Part shown: positions 20,025 to 32,626 of the stretch, piece by piece
Layout of the letters: each line of letters opens with the position of its first letter
How positions within the stretch are numbered: position 1 is the stretch's first letter
NCBI GenBank assembly: GCA_029204045.2
Contig: CM055066.1
Span: forward strand, 21,742,120 to 21,806,119
Direction of reading: 5' to 3'
DNA: 64,000 nucleotides
From: Tillandsia leiboldiana
Lineage: Eukaryota > Streptophyta > Magnoliopsida > Poales > Bromeliaceae
The notes under the pieces: model-generated
What the model saw: the letters and a program-made list of their open reading frames with translations, nothing else
Database searches by the model: none
What the model was told of the DNA's origin: nothing
Program-made: the position numbers and the translations under genes

Positions 20025-20134
20025 TATATAAAACCCTAGCCGTGATCCGGATCAGTTCGTGATTACGATCCGGATCGGCTACCCGCAGAGAAAATCTGCG
20101 TTCGGGATCCGGATCGGCAGGTCCAATCCGGATC
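20025..20134 (-). promoter_or_regulatory. SIRE-B putative internal promoter
   Basis: TATATAAAA at 20025-20033 and four palindromes at 20044-20134 (two pairs). SIRE-A has three pairs, so one whole pair unit was gained or lost. Confidence 0.65.
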
Positions 20135-21070
20135 GGCTCCAACTTTTTCTTTAAAAAATTTCAGAGAAATTCTAGAAAAACTAGAAAAAGATTGTAAGCA
20201 CTTTTGTGTATCAACTTTGAATGAAAATCATCGTTTCATACAACAAGAAATAGATTATACCAAATCTATCAATAACATCCAACAAATGAAACGAAAATTT
20301 ATAAAAATTAAATCCCTTAAAGTTGAACAACTTCAATTACATCTAACTTGATCTTATGAGTAATGCTTTTATCAAATCATCAATTCGGTAAAGAAAATGA
20401 AATACAAAGATCAATAGATGTCTAACATCCCAGATAAGTTAGATAATATATCTAGTCAATTTATTGAAGAGAGTGGCTCTTTGAGCATCTTTCATTAAAA
20501 TTCCTACCTTATACCAACCTTGAAATTTTGATCGAGTCAAGTATTTCAACATGCATTTTATTTAATCAAACTTGAAAAACCTTGCTTGGTATACATGTGG
20601 TAGCTGCACACAGTACTCGGACGACCGAGGTGGTAGCTCTTTCCTCCATGTGGTGGTAGTTTTCACACTCCTAATTGGGATGTAACTCTTTCCACATCTT
20701 TTGAGCATAATACTTTTTCTTTGACTCCCCCTCAATTGGCTATCAATTATTTAAGATATAAAGTATTTAGCCAAATATTGATCTCGATTTCATACTCGAC
20801 TAAACAGTCAAATAAGATAAAAACTATACCAAGAGATCATCGAGAGAAATTGACTTTGATCAAAACAAAGATGAGTTAATTGACATAAATGATCATTGCA
20901 TCAAATGAAATATTATGATATCTAAGGCATAATAGATTTCTAAATATATAAAAGGATGCAGTTAAAGTCAATCAAAAACTAATGCTCAATTAATGTTCTA
21001 TGTCTAAGCATAGATAATGAACAAAAACACAAAAACAAAACCTAACCTAAACAAAAGTTTCAAAAAGAGG
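20135..21070 (-). other. SIRE-B post-pol spacer with conserved block
   Basis: AT-rich, non-coding. The conserved block (about 20470-20745) has GTGGTAG words and the hairpin CTCGG-ACGA-CCGAG at 20616-20629. A GGGGGAG tract on the minus strand lies close to the pol end. Confidence 0.7.
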
Positions 21071-22897
21071 TTATTTCAAGGAAAGCATTCCAATTGCTTT
21101 ACGCAAATGAATAAAACGTTTTTGATCCAAAGGTTTTGTTAACAAGTCAGCTAATTGATCTTCAGTTGAAATGTAGGAAATTTGAAGAATATTTGATTCA
21201 ACTAGCTCTCTAAGAAAATGATATCTAAGTTCAATGTGTTTTGTTCTAGAGTGCAATACAGGGTTTTTTGAAATATTTAAAGCACTAGTGTTGTCACATA
21301 AAACAGTTACCGAAGTTGCTGAAATCCGGAAGTCGCTCAACACGCTTTTCATCCAAATGAGTTGAGTTGAACAACTACCCGCTGAGATGTATTCCGCTTC
21401 GGCAGTCGAGAGTGCAATGCAGTTTTGCTTTTTACTATGCCATGCAACAAGATAATGGCCAAGATAAAAACATGCACCACTCGTACTTTTCCGATCATCC
21501 ACAGATCCTGCCCAATCGGCATCTGAGTATCCAATAATATCTAGACTTGTTCCCATAGGATACCAAATTCTGAAATTAATGGTTCCTTTGATGTACCGGA
21601 TGATCCGTTTCACCGCTTTCAGGTGAACCTCCTTTGGTGCTGATTGATATCTCGCGCAAATCCCAACACTAAAGGATATATCCGGGCGACTAGCTGTGAG
21701 GTAAAGTAGACTTCCAATCATGCTGCGATAAAGTTTCTCATCTACATTCTCACTAAGAGATTCACTTCCTAATCCCTTATTGCTAGTTCCCATAGGAGTA
21801 GGAAAAATTTTAGAATCTTTTAATCCGAATTTCTTTACCAACTCCTTTGCATACTTGGATTGACACAGATGGATGCCTTCACCATTTTGTTTCACTTGCA
21901 ATCAAAGAAAGTATGTTAGTTCCCCCATCATAGACATCTCAAATTCGCTCTCCATGGTTTCTGCGAATTTAGAAGCATCATTATCCTTTGTTGCTCCAAA
22001 CACAATGTCATCGACATAGATTTGTGCAACAATGAAGTTATTTTGATAATGCTTCACAAAGAGAGTCCGATCTGCTCCCCCACGAGTATAGCCCTTCTCG
22101 AAAAGGTGCTTTGTCAACCTTTCGTACCACGCTCGCGGTGCTTATTTTAAACCGTAAAGAGCCTTTTTCAAACGAAAAAGATGGTTAGGTAGTTTACAGT
22201 CTACAAAACCTTTCGGTTGAGCCACATAAACTTCCTCATTTAAAAACCCATTTAAAAACGCGCTCTTAACGTCCATTTGGAAGAGTTTTATTTTAAAGTG
22301 ACAAGCAATAGAGAATAAGATACGAATGGACTCGAGTCTAGCTACAGGGGCGAACGTTTCATCAAAGTCTATACCTTCTACTTGAGAGTAGCCTTGAGCA
22401 ACTAAACGTGCTTTGTTCCTGATGATGGTACCATCCTCATTTCTCTTGTTCTTGAAAATCCATTTAGTACCGATCACATTGTGTTGCTTCGGAGGCGTCG
22501 TTAATTTCCAGACTTTGTTGCGTTCAAACTGATGAAGCTCTTCCTGCATTGCTTCAATCCAGTAGTCATCCTGAAGAGCTTCATCGACATTCTTTGGTTC
22601 GATCATGGAAACGTAACAGGCGAATCCACAAACCAACTGTCTCCGAGTTTTGACTCCTTCTTGTGGGTCTCCAATGATGTTTGATTCTGGATGATCCTTG
22701 GAGATGCGTAACGTTTGTTGTAATGGAGTACTCGGAGGTACATGAGATGATTCCTGCACATCAGATAAGCTTGAAGAACCATTAGATGCATCATTAATAT
22801 TGGAAGTATTATCATGAGAAGATGCACTTACAGGAGTATCATCATCAAGAGAGATATCAGGGGTAGATTTATCAGATGCAAAGTGGAAAGCTTCATC
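21071..22897 (-). pseudogene. pol: SIRE-B pol, RT and RNase H part
   Basis: Minus-strand RVT_2 reverse transcriptase with YVDD intact and copia RNase H (YSDADWAG, TAEAEY) to the normal end. Two nonsense codons: TAA just after the ALYGLK motif (near 22142) and TGA after the GELTYFL motif (near 21902). The 5' end is cut by SIRE-A; the same gene resumes at 33969 with integrase and protease. Confidence 0.9.
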
Positions 22898-24239
22898 TGT
22901 TGGGTTATGTGAATAATAGGATCTAAATAGGGGAAAAAACACCTAGATGGGGGTGAATAGGTGTAAACCATAAACACTCAAAAATCTTTGCGATATAAAA
23001 ACCCAATGCGGAAAAATAAATAACATGCAGAGATTTTTACGTGGAAAACTCCAAACCGGAGTAAAAAACCACGGGACCGATAACACGGTGAAATCCACTA
23101 GAATTAAACACGTACAAGGTGATATACCGTACTCACAGACGACTCAACCTTTTCCATACGCTCCTAGTTGATCTTCTCCGGTCGCTCCACGACGCTTCTC
23201 GAATCCACGATGTGCGTCCAACGCCGAATCCACGGCGTCCAACGTCGAGTCCACGACGTCCGACCGAATCCACGGTCTTCACCCAGTAGCACGCTTCGAA
23301 TCCACGAACGTACCTCGCTCCGAATCCACGAGAGCGGTTGCACCTTGAATCCACAAGGCCACGCGAGTCCACGCGCCGATTTTGGGGTAAATCGTTGTTT
23401 TTGGGTGGTGATGATCCGCCGAATACTTAGATTAGAAATAGATCGGAAATACCATCTAAGTATTCATTGATTTGATTCTACTCAGAATATGAGTATCAAA
23501 ACCTAGAATCAAATCAATCAATATAGATGAAGAAACATAAGATTAAATCTAGTATTTCCTTTCTTCTCTATATGTGGATCTTAGGCCGTATAAAAGATTG
23601 TATTTTATTATGACGGCTATTTGGATTAACCCTAGAAAAAGAATCATAGGGTCTATTTATAGGTTAGAAACCCCTGGAAGAAGATAAGGATCAAAAACTA
23701 ACCTTTTCTGGAGTTTTTACATGACGACGATCCGGATCGGAGATCGGCGATCCGGATTGCAGTAGCGAGAAAAACAGATTCCAGAAAAACGAAGGTTCGG
23801 GATCCGGGTCGAAGTGCTTGATCCGGATCGTTCATACAGTTCACCAAACATCAACGTTCGGGATCCGGAATTCAGTAGCCTGATCCGGATCGTTCAAATA
23901 AAATGGTAAACTCAGTGTTCGGGATTCGGATCAAGGGAAGCTACGATCCGGATTGAACTGGTGTATGAACGAACCACCTTCGGGATCCGGATTGAACAAT
24001 CTGATCCGGATCCTGAACATGTCCCATGTCCAGTTTTTGATATTTATGCAATAACAAATCCATCCAAGTGTTTCTACTCTATAAGAAGTATTCAGATCAC
24101 CAAAGATATTAAGTTAAACATACCTGATCCTTTTGAATTCTTCTTTCTTGAGATTGAGTTATATGTTCCAACTTCCTTTACCTTCAATCTTCAAGACTTA
24201 ACCGAATTCACGAAATACGCCAACTCAAATTCCGTAACA
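22898..24239 (-). repeat. SIRE-A 3' LTR
   Basis: 1342 bp. On plus coordinates: hairpin array 23199-23375, hairpin II arms 23421-23432 and 23454-23465, hairpin I arms 23466-23480 and 23504-23518, palindrome array 23729-24012. Confidence 0.94.
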
Positions 24240-24252
24240 ATCTCCCCCTTTG
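24240..24252 (-). other. SIRE-A polypurine tract
   Basis: Minus-strand AAAGGGGGAGAT abutting the 3' LTR. Confidence 0.92.
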
Positions 24253-24960
24253 GCGGTTTCGTGACAAAACATAGATCCACTCAAGAAAATTCAAAAAGAT
24301 ATTTTTGTTGCTATCACCATACAACAAAAATTTACAATGGAGATCCAAAATAAAATACATGAGTTAAACTCCTAAAACAGACTCTAGACTTAGACATCCG
24401 TACTCTCTGCAAAAGAAATCATTCTTGACAAAAGAAATCGTTAGATACCTCTAGAATTTTATATCATTCAAAAACCACATACAGAGATGAAGTTTATACT
24501 CATTTATACTTACCATGACATTTACACATTCAGATATGTAAACTGATCATAGTTAAAACACCAACATATCTTCTTCTATGCAATCAACATCCAAATGTCA
24601 TGTTAGTGAACATCAACTTGTTAGTTATATTACATGCCCAAATAGTTAGTCGAGGCATGCATTCAAACACAAATGAAAACCGCAAGTTGAAGTTCTACTT
24701 ACCTTTCAAGTTGAGGTTATACTTACCTCTATAGTTTCAAGTTTTCTCAGTAACCATTGTATCATAGTATCATTGTATCATACTTCTCTCTCCCCCTTTT
24801 TGTCACAAAAGTTAGCCAAAAAAATACCAAAATGGAGAGAATAGTTAACAGTTCAAGTACCAAAAGTTTGAGAACTAAAACTTAAAACTAAAACTTAAAA
24901 ACCTGCACAAAAACAGTTAAAAAAAAAGTTCCTGCACAAGAGAATTATTAGACAAACGAT
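24253..24960 (-). other. SIRE-A spacer before 3' LTR, with second PPT-like tract
   Basis: AT-rich, non-coding. Minus-strand polypurine tract at 24784-24801 next to a TTGTGAC-like flank, as in SIRE1. Confidence 0.7.
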
Positions 24961-26412
24961 TCAAGCATCTGAATCTGAGTCATCCGAGGCGGTGTATCCC
25001 ATTTTCGAGAACGTTTTCTGCATTAACTTCTTTATTGACGAGACCGTCTTAGTTAATGTGATTTGGGATGCTGTGATTATCTCGAGTTCTTCGGAGATTC
25101 GCCTCTGCTCTTTGGTGATTTGCTCTTGTTGAAAAGATAGGCGCTGTTGTTGCTTGAAAATCGAAGTTACCGATGCTTGATCATCCGCGCCGGGTGCTTG
25201 TTGAGACGGTGAGGCAGAGGTGCCGACACAAGGTTTCTTTCCAGTGGAGGGTGTCGGAGTAACATGTGGTAATTTGTGAAGTGACTTCACAATCGTTGAC
25301 TCATCTATCATCCCCCAACAGTGTTGATATGATGTCGAGCTTATATCAATTTCAAACTTTTGCAAGATCCTCATGATGATTAATGGAAATAGAAGTCGCT
25401 CAGAAGGATGAGGATGCACAACATATCTTGACATTCTATTCCAAATTATGTAGAGGATGTTCATGTTCAATCCTACAGCCTCAGAGGGATGACCTATGAG
25501 ATATAAGAACAGCATTCTATCCCATCTCACTAACTTGGTCTGCATGTTAGGAAGAATGTTGTAACATGTGATGAAATTAAGAAATCGGTACTCCAGTCAA
25601 AGATGTTTGGATTTTACACTTTTCCCATCAGCTGATTCAGTTCCTTCCAAACAAATTTTTCCTATCACGGTTTGCCACAAGGCATTCGTCAAACTTCTTC
25701 CCGTCAAATAGTTGATCCCCGACGTGTTGGATTCCATTCCAAGGACTTCGCCTATTAATTGCGGAGTGATTTTAAGTTTCATCCCTTGGATATTTGTATA
25801 GAAATGCATTGAGCCACGTTCATCTTCTTGATGATGTCTTGCATTCGTGTAGAAGGTTCTTACACGATACAAGCAATACCCAAGTAATTCAGGGAATCGG
25901 CAGGCTTGGATGAGATTAGCTTGCTCAATTAAAGTTCCAAACTCTGGTGAGTGATTTCGGAGAGCTTCAATGTTGACATGTCGTTCACCGATACATTCAC
26001 GATGTTCAAAAGCTCGAAGGCGATCAATGCTGACGAACATTCCTTCCACCCGAGGCGGGGAGTCAGGAACCATTGGCTTGCTAGCATTAGCCTCTCGTGC
26101 TTGTCCAAAGCGTCGAGCAAGTCGTTTCCTTTTTACCGAGACGGTCGGTGACGACATAGGTGCTTTTCCTGTGTCAATGGGTGCCTTTCCTTTTGATCCA
26201 TTGGAAGCCTTTTGTTCAGGTTTAACGGGCATTGATTCATCATCATTCATTAACACGTCCCAGTCTACTTCATCATTATTTGTTTCAGTTTCCGAGTCAC
26301 TAATCAGATCAAATTCACCTTTTCGTTGAAGTTTCTTGGCTCTTTTCAGTTTATTGGTTGCTCGAGTATGCACCATTGTGACTAACAGCAAGAAGATCCA
26401 TGAGAATTCCAT
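24961..26412 (-). pseudogene. SIRE-A env-like ORF with one nonsense codon
   Basis: Starts at the ATG at 26412 (MEFSWIFLLLV), 30 bp after a conserved splice-acceptor-like CACAG. Same order as SIRE1: hydrophobic start, basic stretches, KRKRLARRFGQAR, central plant-transposon-protein-like domain, C-terminal Gln-rich coiled coil. A TGA near 25594 replaces an Arg codon of SIRE1 in the central domain; the flanking halves (to 25597 and 24961-25545) are open. It was probably full length when inserted. Confidence 0.85.
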
Positions 26413-26442
26413 AGCTGTGCGTGCTTTAAGAGGATTGAAATC

Positions 26443-26825
26443 CTGTGAAGAGCAACTCAAGAACACGAAAATTTTGTAAGTTTTCAAAAATTAGAGAAAT
26501 TGTACCCAAACAATCATTATCATGTAGAGAGACTAGGAATCAAATTAGTTTTGCAAAAGAAAATTTAAAAATAGATCAATTGCATGATTTTGGAAAATTC
26601 CCATTATATGCCCTAAAACCGAAATTTTTGAAATCTAAGACCAAAAATCCGTTTATCTTGAGAATACCTAGCATATAATCAAAACTAATCTACCCAGAGT
26701 TCTTATTTCAAAAGAAATTTGATAAAAAACCATCCACAAATGAAATTGATATAAGAAATTCATCACGTTTTGAGGAGGAATAAGAAAAACTGTGAAAAAC
26801 CGAGATTTTGATCAATAAAACTTAC
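26443..26825 (-). other. SIRE-A putative leader intron
   Basis: 383 bp, GTAAGT (26825-26820) to CACAG ending at 26443, minus strand. Confidence 0.62.
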
Positions 26826-26940
26826 TTGGAATTGAAGAACTTGAGTTTGGAAGCTTCCAAGATGGATGAAATCTAGAGAGAGAAGCTCTAGAAACTTTGG
26901 AACAAAAGATTGGAGTAAAAGAAATCAAAACCCTTTTGTT

Positions 26941-27110
26941 CTATATAAAACCCTAGCCGCGATCCGGATCAGTTCGTGATTACGATCCGGATCGGCTACC
27001 CGCAGTGAAAAACTGCGTTCGGGATCCGGATCGGCAGGTCCAATCCGGATCGGCTGCCCGCAGAAGAATATCTGCATTCGGGATCCGGATTGGCAGGTCC
27101 AATCCGGATC
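26941..27110 (-). promoter_or_regulatory. SIRE-A putative internal promoter
   Basis: TATATAAAA at about 26942-26950, then six palindromes at 26961-27110 with spacings 23, 39, 19, 40 and 19 bp, mirroring SIRE1. Confidence 0.68.
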
Positions 27111-28046
27111 GGCTCCAACTTTTTCTTTAGAAAATTTCAGAGAAATTCTAGAAAAACCAGAAAAAAATCGTAAGCACCTTTGTGTATCAACTTTAAACGA
27201 AAATCATCGTTTCATACAACAAGAAATAGATTATACCAAATCTATCAATAACATCCAACAAATGAAACGAAAATTTATAAAAATTAAATCCCTTAAAGTT
27301 GAACAACTTCAATTACATCTAACTTGATCTTATGAGTAATGCCTTTATCAAATCATCAATTCGGTAAAGAAAATGAAATACAAAGATCAATAGATGTCTA
27401 ACATCCCAGATAAATTAGATAATATATCTAGTCAATTTATTGAAGAGAGTGGCTCTTTGAGCATCTTTCATTAAAAATCCCACCTTATACCAACCTTGAA
27501 ATTTTGACAGAGTCAAGTATTTCAACATGCATTTTAATTAATCAAACTTGAAAAACCTTGCTTGGTATACATGTGGTAGCTGCACACAGTACTCGGACGA
27601 CCGAGGTGGTAGCTCTTTCCTCCATGTGGTGGTAGTTTTCACACTCCTCATTGGGATGTAACTCTTTCCACATCTTTTGAGCATAATACTTTTTCTTTGA
27701 CTCCCCCTCAATTGGCTATCAATTATCTAAGATATAAAGTATTTAGCCAAATATTGATCTCGATTTCATACTCGACTAAACAGTCAAATAAGATAAAAAC
27801 TATACCAAGAGATCAACGAGAGAGAAATTGACTTTGATCAAAACAAAGATGAGTTAATTGAGATAAATGATCATTGCATCAAATGAAATATTATGATACC
27901 TAAGGCATAATAGATTTCTAAATATATAAAAGGATGCAGTCAAAGTCAATAAAACTAATGCTTAATTAATATTCTATGTCTAAGTATAGATAATGAACAA
28001 AAACACAAAAACAAAACCTAACCTAAACAAGAGTTTCAAAAAGGGT
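27111..28046 (-). other. SIRE-A post-pol spacer with conserved block
   Basis: Non-coding. Conserved block at about 27440-27710 with hairpin CTCGG-ACGA-CCGAG at 27592-27605. Confidence 0.7.
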
Positions 28047-30545
28047 TTATTTCAAGGAAAGCATTCCAATTTCTTTACGCAAATGAATAAAACGTTTTTG
28101 ATCCAAAGGTTTTGTTAAAATGTCAGCTAATTGATCTTCAGTTGAAATGTAGGAAATTTGAAGAATATTTGATTCAACTAGCTCTCTAAGAAAATGATAT
28201 CTAAGTTCAATGTGTTTTGTTCTAGAGTGCAACACAGGGTTTTTTGAAATGTTTATAGCACTTGTGTTGTCACATAAAATAGTTACCGAAGTTGCTGAAA
28301 TCCGGAAGTCGCTCAACACGCTTTTCATCCAAATAAGTTGAGTTGAACAACTACCCGCTGAGATGTATTCCGCTTCGGCAGTCGAGAGTGCAATGCAGTT
28401 TTGCTTTTTACTATGCCATGCAACAAGACAGTGGCCAAGATAAAAACATGCACCACTCGTACTTTTCCGATCATCCACAGATCCTGCCCAATCGGCATCT
28501 GAGTATCCAATAATATCTAAACTTGTTCCCATAGGATACCAAATTCCGAAGTTTACAGTTCCTTTGACGTACCGGATGATCCGTTTCACCGCTTTCAGGT
28601 GAACCTCCTTTGGTGCTGATTGATATCTCGCACAAATCCCAACACTAAAGGATATATCCGGGCGACTAGCTGTGAGGTAAAGTAGACTTCCAATCATGCT
28701 GCGATAGAGTTTCTCGTCTACATTATCACTAAGAGATTCACTTCCTAATCCCTTATTGCTAGTTCCCATAGGAGTAGGAAAATCTTTAGAATCTTCTAAT
28801 CCGAATTTCTTTACCAACTCCTTTGCGTACTTGGATTGACACAGATGGATGCCTTCACCATTTTGTTTCACTTGCAATCCAAGAAAGTATGTCAGTTCGC
28901 CCATCATAGACATCTCAAATTCGCTTTCCATGGTTTCTGCGAATTTAGAAGCATCATTATCCTTTGTTGCTCCAAACACAATGTCATCGACATAGATTTG
29001 TGCAACAATGAAGTTATTTTGATAATGCTTCACAAAGAGAGTCCGATCTGCTCCCCCTCGAGTATAGCCCTTCTCCAAAAGGTGCTTTGTCAACCTTTCG
29101 TACCATGCTCGCGGTGCTTGTTTTAAACCGTAAAGAGCCATTTTCAAACGAAAAACATGGTTAGGTAGTTTACAGTCTACAAAACCTTTCGGTTGAGCCA
29201 CATAAACTTCCTCATTTAAAAACCCATTTAAAAACGCGCTCTTAATGTCCATTTCAAAGAGTTTTATTTTAAAGTGACAAGCAATAGCGAATAAATACGA
29301 ATGGACTCGAGTCTAGCTACAGGGGCGAACGTTTCATCAAAGTCTATACCTTCTATTTGAGAGTAGCCTTGAGCAACTAAACGTGCTTTGTTCCTAATGA
29401 TGGTACCATCCTCATTTTTCTTGTTCTTGAAAATCCATTTAGTACCGATCACATTGTGTTGCTTCGGAGGCGTCGTTAATTCCCAGACTTTGTTGCTTTC
29501 AAACTGATGGAGCTCTTCCTGCATTGCTTCAATCCAGTAGTCATCCTGAAGAGCTTCATCTACATTCTTTGGTTCGATCGTGGAAACATAACATGCGAAT
29601 CCACAAACCAACTGTCTCCGAGTTTTGACTCCTTCTTGTGGGTCTCCAATGATGTTTGATTCAGGATGATCCTTGGAGATTCGTAACGTTTGTTGTAATG
29701 GAGTACTCGGAGGTACATGAGATGATTCCTGCACATCAGATAAACTTGAAGAACCATTAGATGCATCATTAATATTGGAAGTATTATCATGAGAAGATGC
29801 ATTTACATGAGTATCATCATCAAGAGAGATATCAGGGGTAGATTTATCAGATGCAAAGTGGAAAGCTTCATCTACTTTAACATTTATAGATTCTACGATC
29901 GTCTTAGATTCCAAGTTAAATACCCGATATGCTCTACTATTCGTAGAATACCCCAAGAAAATCCCTTCGTCTCTTCGAGAGTCAAACTTTCCAAGATTTT
30001 CACGGTCACGTAAAATGTAACACCGACTCCCGAAGATGCGAAAATATTTGATGTTGGGTTTTCTACCACACCATAGTTCATATGGTGTATTTAACGTTCC
30101 CGGGCACAAATAAACTCGATTAATAACATAGATTGCAGTGTTCACAGCTTCAGCCCAAAAATGTAGCGATAAATTCCGGCTGTGAAGCATAACACGTGCC
30201 ATCTCTTGAACAACCCTGTTTTTGCGCTCGACAACACCATTCTGTTGAGGTGTATAGGGTGCTGAGAATTCATGCTTAATACCGTTGGAAGTGCAAAAAT
30301 CAATGAATTTAGAATTTATGAATTCTCCACCTCTATCACTTCTAACACGAATGATCTTTTCATTCTTTTCAATCATAATACGAAGGCAAATCTCGTGAAA
30401 AGAATCAAAAGTATCAGCTTTCTCTTTTAAAAATGCTACCCATGAATACCGAGAGAAATCATCAACCAATAAGAAAATATACCATTTACCTCCCAAGGAT
30501 GGTTGACGTGATGGCCCCATAAATCCATATGCAATAATTCCAAGG
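28047..30545 (-). pseudogene. pol: SIRE-A pol remnant: integrase core, RT, RNase H
   Basis: Integrase core with its three acidic motifs, RVT_2 with YVDD, and RNase H to the normal end. A 1-bp deletion near 29290-29297 shifts the frame at the start of RT. Upstream, a deletion of about 0.6 kb joins the gag end to the integrase core and removes protease (the LDSGCSRHM region kept in SIRE-B) and the pre-integrase zinc region. The breakpoint differs from that of SIRE1. Confidence 0.92.
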
Positions 30546-30566
30546 GCCGTTTGGTACCGACGTGAT

Positions 30567-32593
30567 TCAAGGATGAGATAAGAATTCACCTTTGCGTACC
30601 CAAACCTTTCGAGTTTTGGTGTACGTCGGAAGTGATTGTGAGGTTGATACCTTTGGTGAAAGCGTCTTGTTTGATCCACCGCTTTTCCTTGACGTCGTCG
30701 TCTTATTTGATGAACTACCGAGGCTCTTTTCCTTCAAAGAATTTGCATTCGATTTCCGAGGAATCACCCTTTTGGTAGTCGTTGCAAGAAGTGCTTGAGT
30801 TGACCCTTTGGCTCCCATCTTGCAATTTCTCCTTATGTGCCCTGCAAAATTACAACGAAAACATACCTTAGTGCTTGACGATCCCGAGGAGGGTGAAGTA
30901 GGCTTGTTGTCGTTGCTTGTCGTGAATTCCAGTGTCGGAGGAGGAGATACCGGCTGTGGCACAAAAACTGTCCCAACCGAACTAAAATCGTCTTTAGTTC
31001 GATTGTATCCGAGGCCGAACTTGTTTGATTGACGAAGACCAAGAAGCTTGTCCAACTTACTCCTTCCTGATGAAAATAGCTGTAAGTCATCCTTGAGTTG
31101 GATAATGGTCTCTGTCATTTCCAATTTTTCCTGTCGAGTCTCGCCGTTGAGCTTCAAGAAGTAATTCGCTTTGTTAACCATATCTATATAATTCTTCTCG
31201 AATTGCTCATTGGACTCTTGAAGGGAAACATTTGCTTTTATCAGATTATCCCTTTCCACTTCAAGATCGGTCGAGAGAGAAGTTACCCTTTTTAGTTCTT
31301 CTTCGAGATCCTGCAATCTCCCTCTCAACACCTTGTTTTGCTTAGCCAGTTTCTTTAATCCCTCAAAAGTCTATGGTAGGCTAGAGCAAAATCTTCACCT
31401 TCCGAATCATCCGATTCATTGTCCGTTGCATTCTTTTCAACAGTGGAGTTGGACAATGACTCGGACGTACTTGCCATTAAGCACATGAAGGGTGAAGATG
31501 TGGACGTGTGGAACGCAGTTGCGTTGTCTTCTTCATCACTTGATGATGACTCATTTGACGATGAGGTGTCATCCCAAGTGACGGCTTGCATCGCCTTCTT
31601 CTTAGACGGATTCTTAGTTGGACATTCCGTTGAGATATGGCCGTACCCTCGGCACTTGAAGCATTGGACTTGTCCTTCTGTGCTTTTCTTATCCTTAGAA
31701 AAGCCTTCTTGCTTTCTTGACTTGTAACTTGAAGAACCCTTGCCTTTCTTCCACTTTCCGAAGGATGGAGTTTTGCTTGAATTAACCCTTCGAAAATTTC
31801 GACGAAACTTCCTTGTCAAGAGAGCGAGCTGCTTCTAAAAGTCCTCCATAGATAAATTCTCATCATCGCCTGAGGAGGATGAATCCGCGTCTTCTTCTTT
31901 TGTTGTTTTCAAAGCATAACCTGAAGACTTAGAAGAGGATGCCTTTCCCGAAGAATAGTTAGTAGGAAATGTCATTTCATAAGTTTGTAAAGAACCAACT
32001 AATTCTTCTACACGGATTTCGTCCGGGTGTTTAATAGTTTCAATGGTTGTAACCTTGGAACGAAATCTTTCGGGAAGAGTTCTTAAGATCTTTCTTACAA
32101 TTTTATATTCTGGAATCTTCTCTCCCAAGTTAGCACATGAGTTTACGATGTCTTGCAATCGTGTGTAATAGTCAGTGAACGATTCATTTTCTGCCATGAA
32201 AATAGAGTCAAACTTGCTCGTAAGCATTTGCAGTTTCTGAATCTTCACAAGGTTAGTTCCCTCATGCGTAACTTGAAGAACATCCCAGATTTGTTTCGCA
32301 GTCTCACATGCCGAGACGCGAGAGAACTCTGTTTGTGATAAGGCATTAAATAAAGCATTTATTCCCTTGCCATTGTAAGAAGATATATCAATCTCTTCCT
32401 TGGTCCATTTCGACCTAGGTTTGATGGTGCGAACATCACCAATAATTTCAGTTGGATTAGACCATCCTAATTCAATTGATTGCCACACCTGTTCGTCGAT
32501 GGAAATTAAAAAGGCTTTCATCCGTACTTTCCAGTACGCATAATTTGTTCCATCGAAGAACGGGGGTCTGTTGATGTTTCCACCTTCAACCAT
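30567..32593 (-). pseudogene. gag: SIRE-A gag, broken
   Basis: The ATG at 32593 gives the same N-terminus as SIRE1 Gag. A TAG near 31835 follows the SMEDF motif, replacing a Glu codon, and a 1-bp deletion near 31350 shifts the frame before the coiled coil. Both CCHC knuckles (CFKCRGYGHISTEC, CFRCNFAGHIRRNC) remain readable in their frames. Confidence 0.9.
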
Positions 32594-32613
32594 TGTTTAC
32601 AACCCTATTCCCT

Positions 32614-32624
32614 CTCTGATACCA
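32614..32624 (-). other. SIRE-A primer binding site
   Basis: Minus-strand TGGTATCAGAG, 2 bp from the 5' LTR. Confidence 0.92.
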
Positions 32625-32626
32625 CT

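Larger units (their letters stand above)
18658..22897 (-). mobile_element. SIRE-B, 3' part (env-like gene, spacer, RT/RNase H)
   Basis: The left piece of an older minus-strand Sirevirus, cut by T2 on the left and by SIRE-A on the right. It continues at 33969-36315, and its 5' LTR end is at 52006-52898. The pentamer tcatc at 22893-22897 is the left target-site copy of SIRE-A. Its 3' LTR is not in the window. Confidence 0.88.
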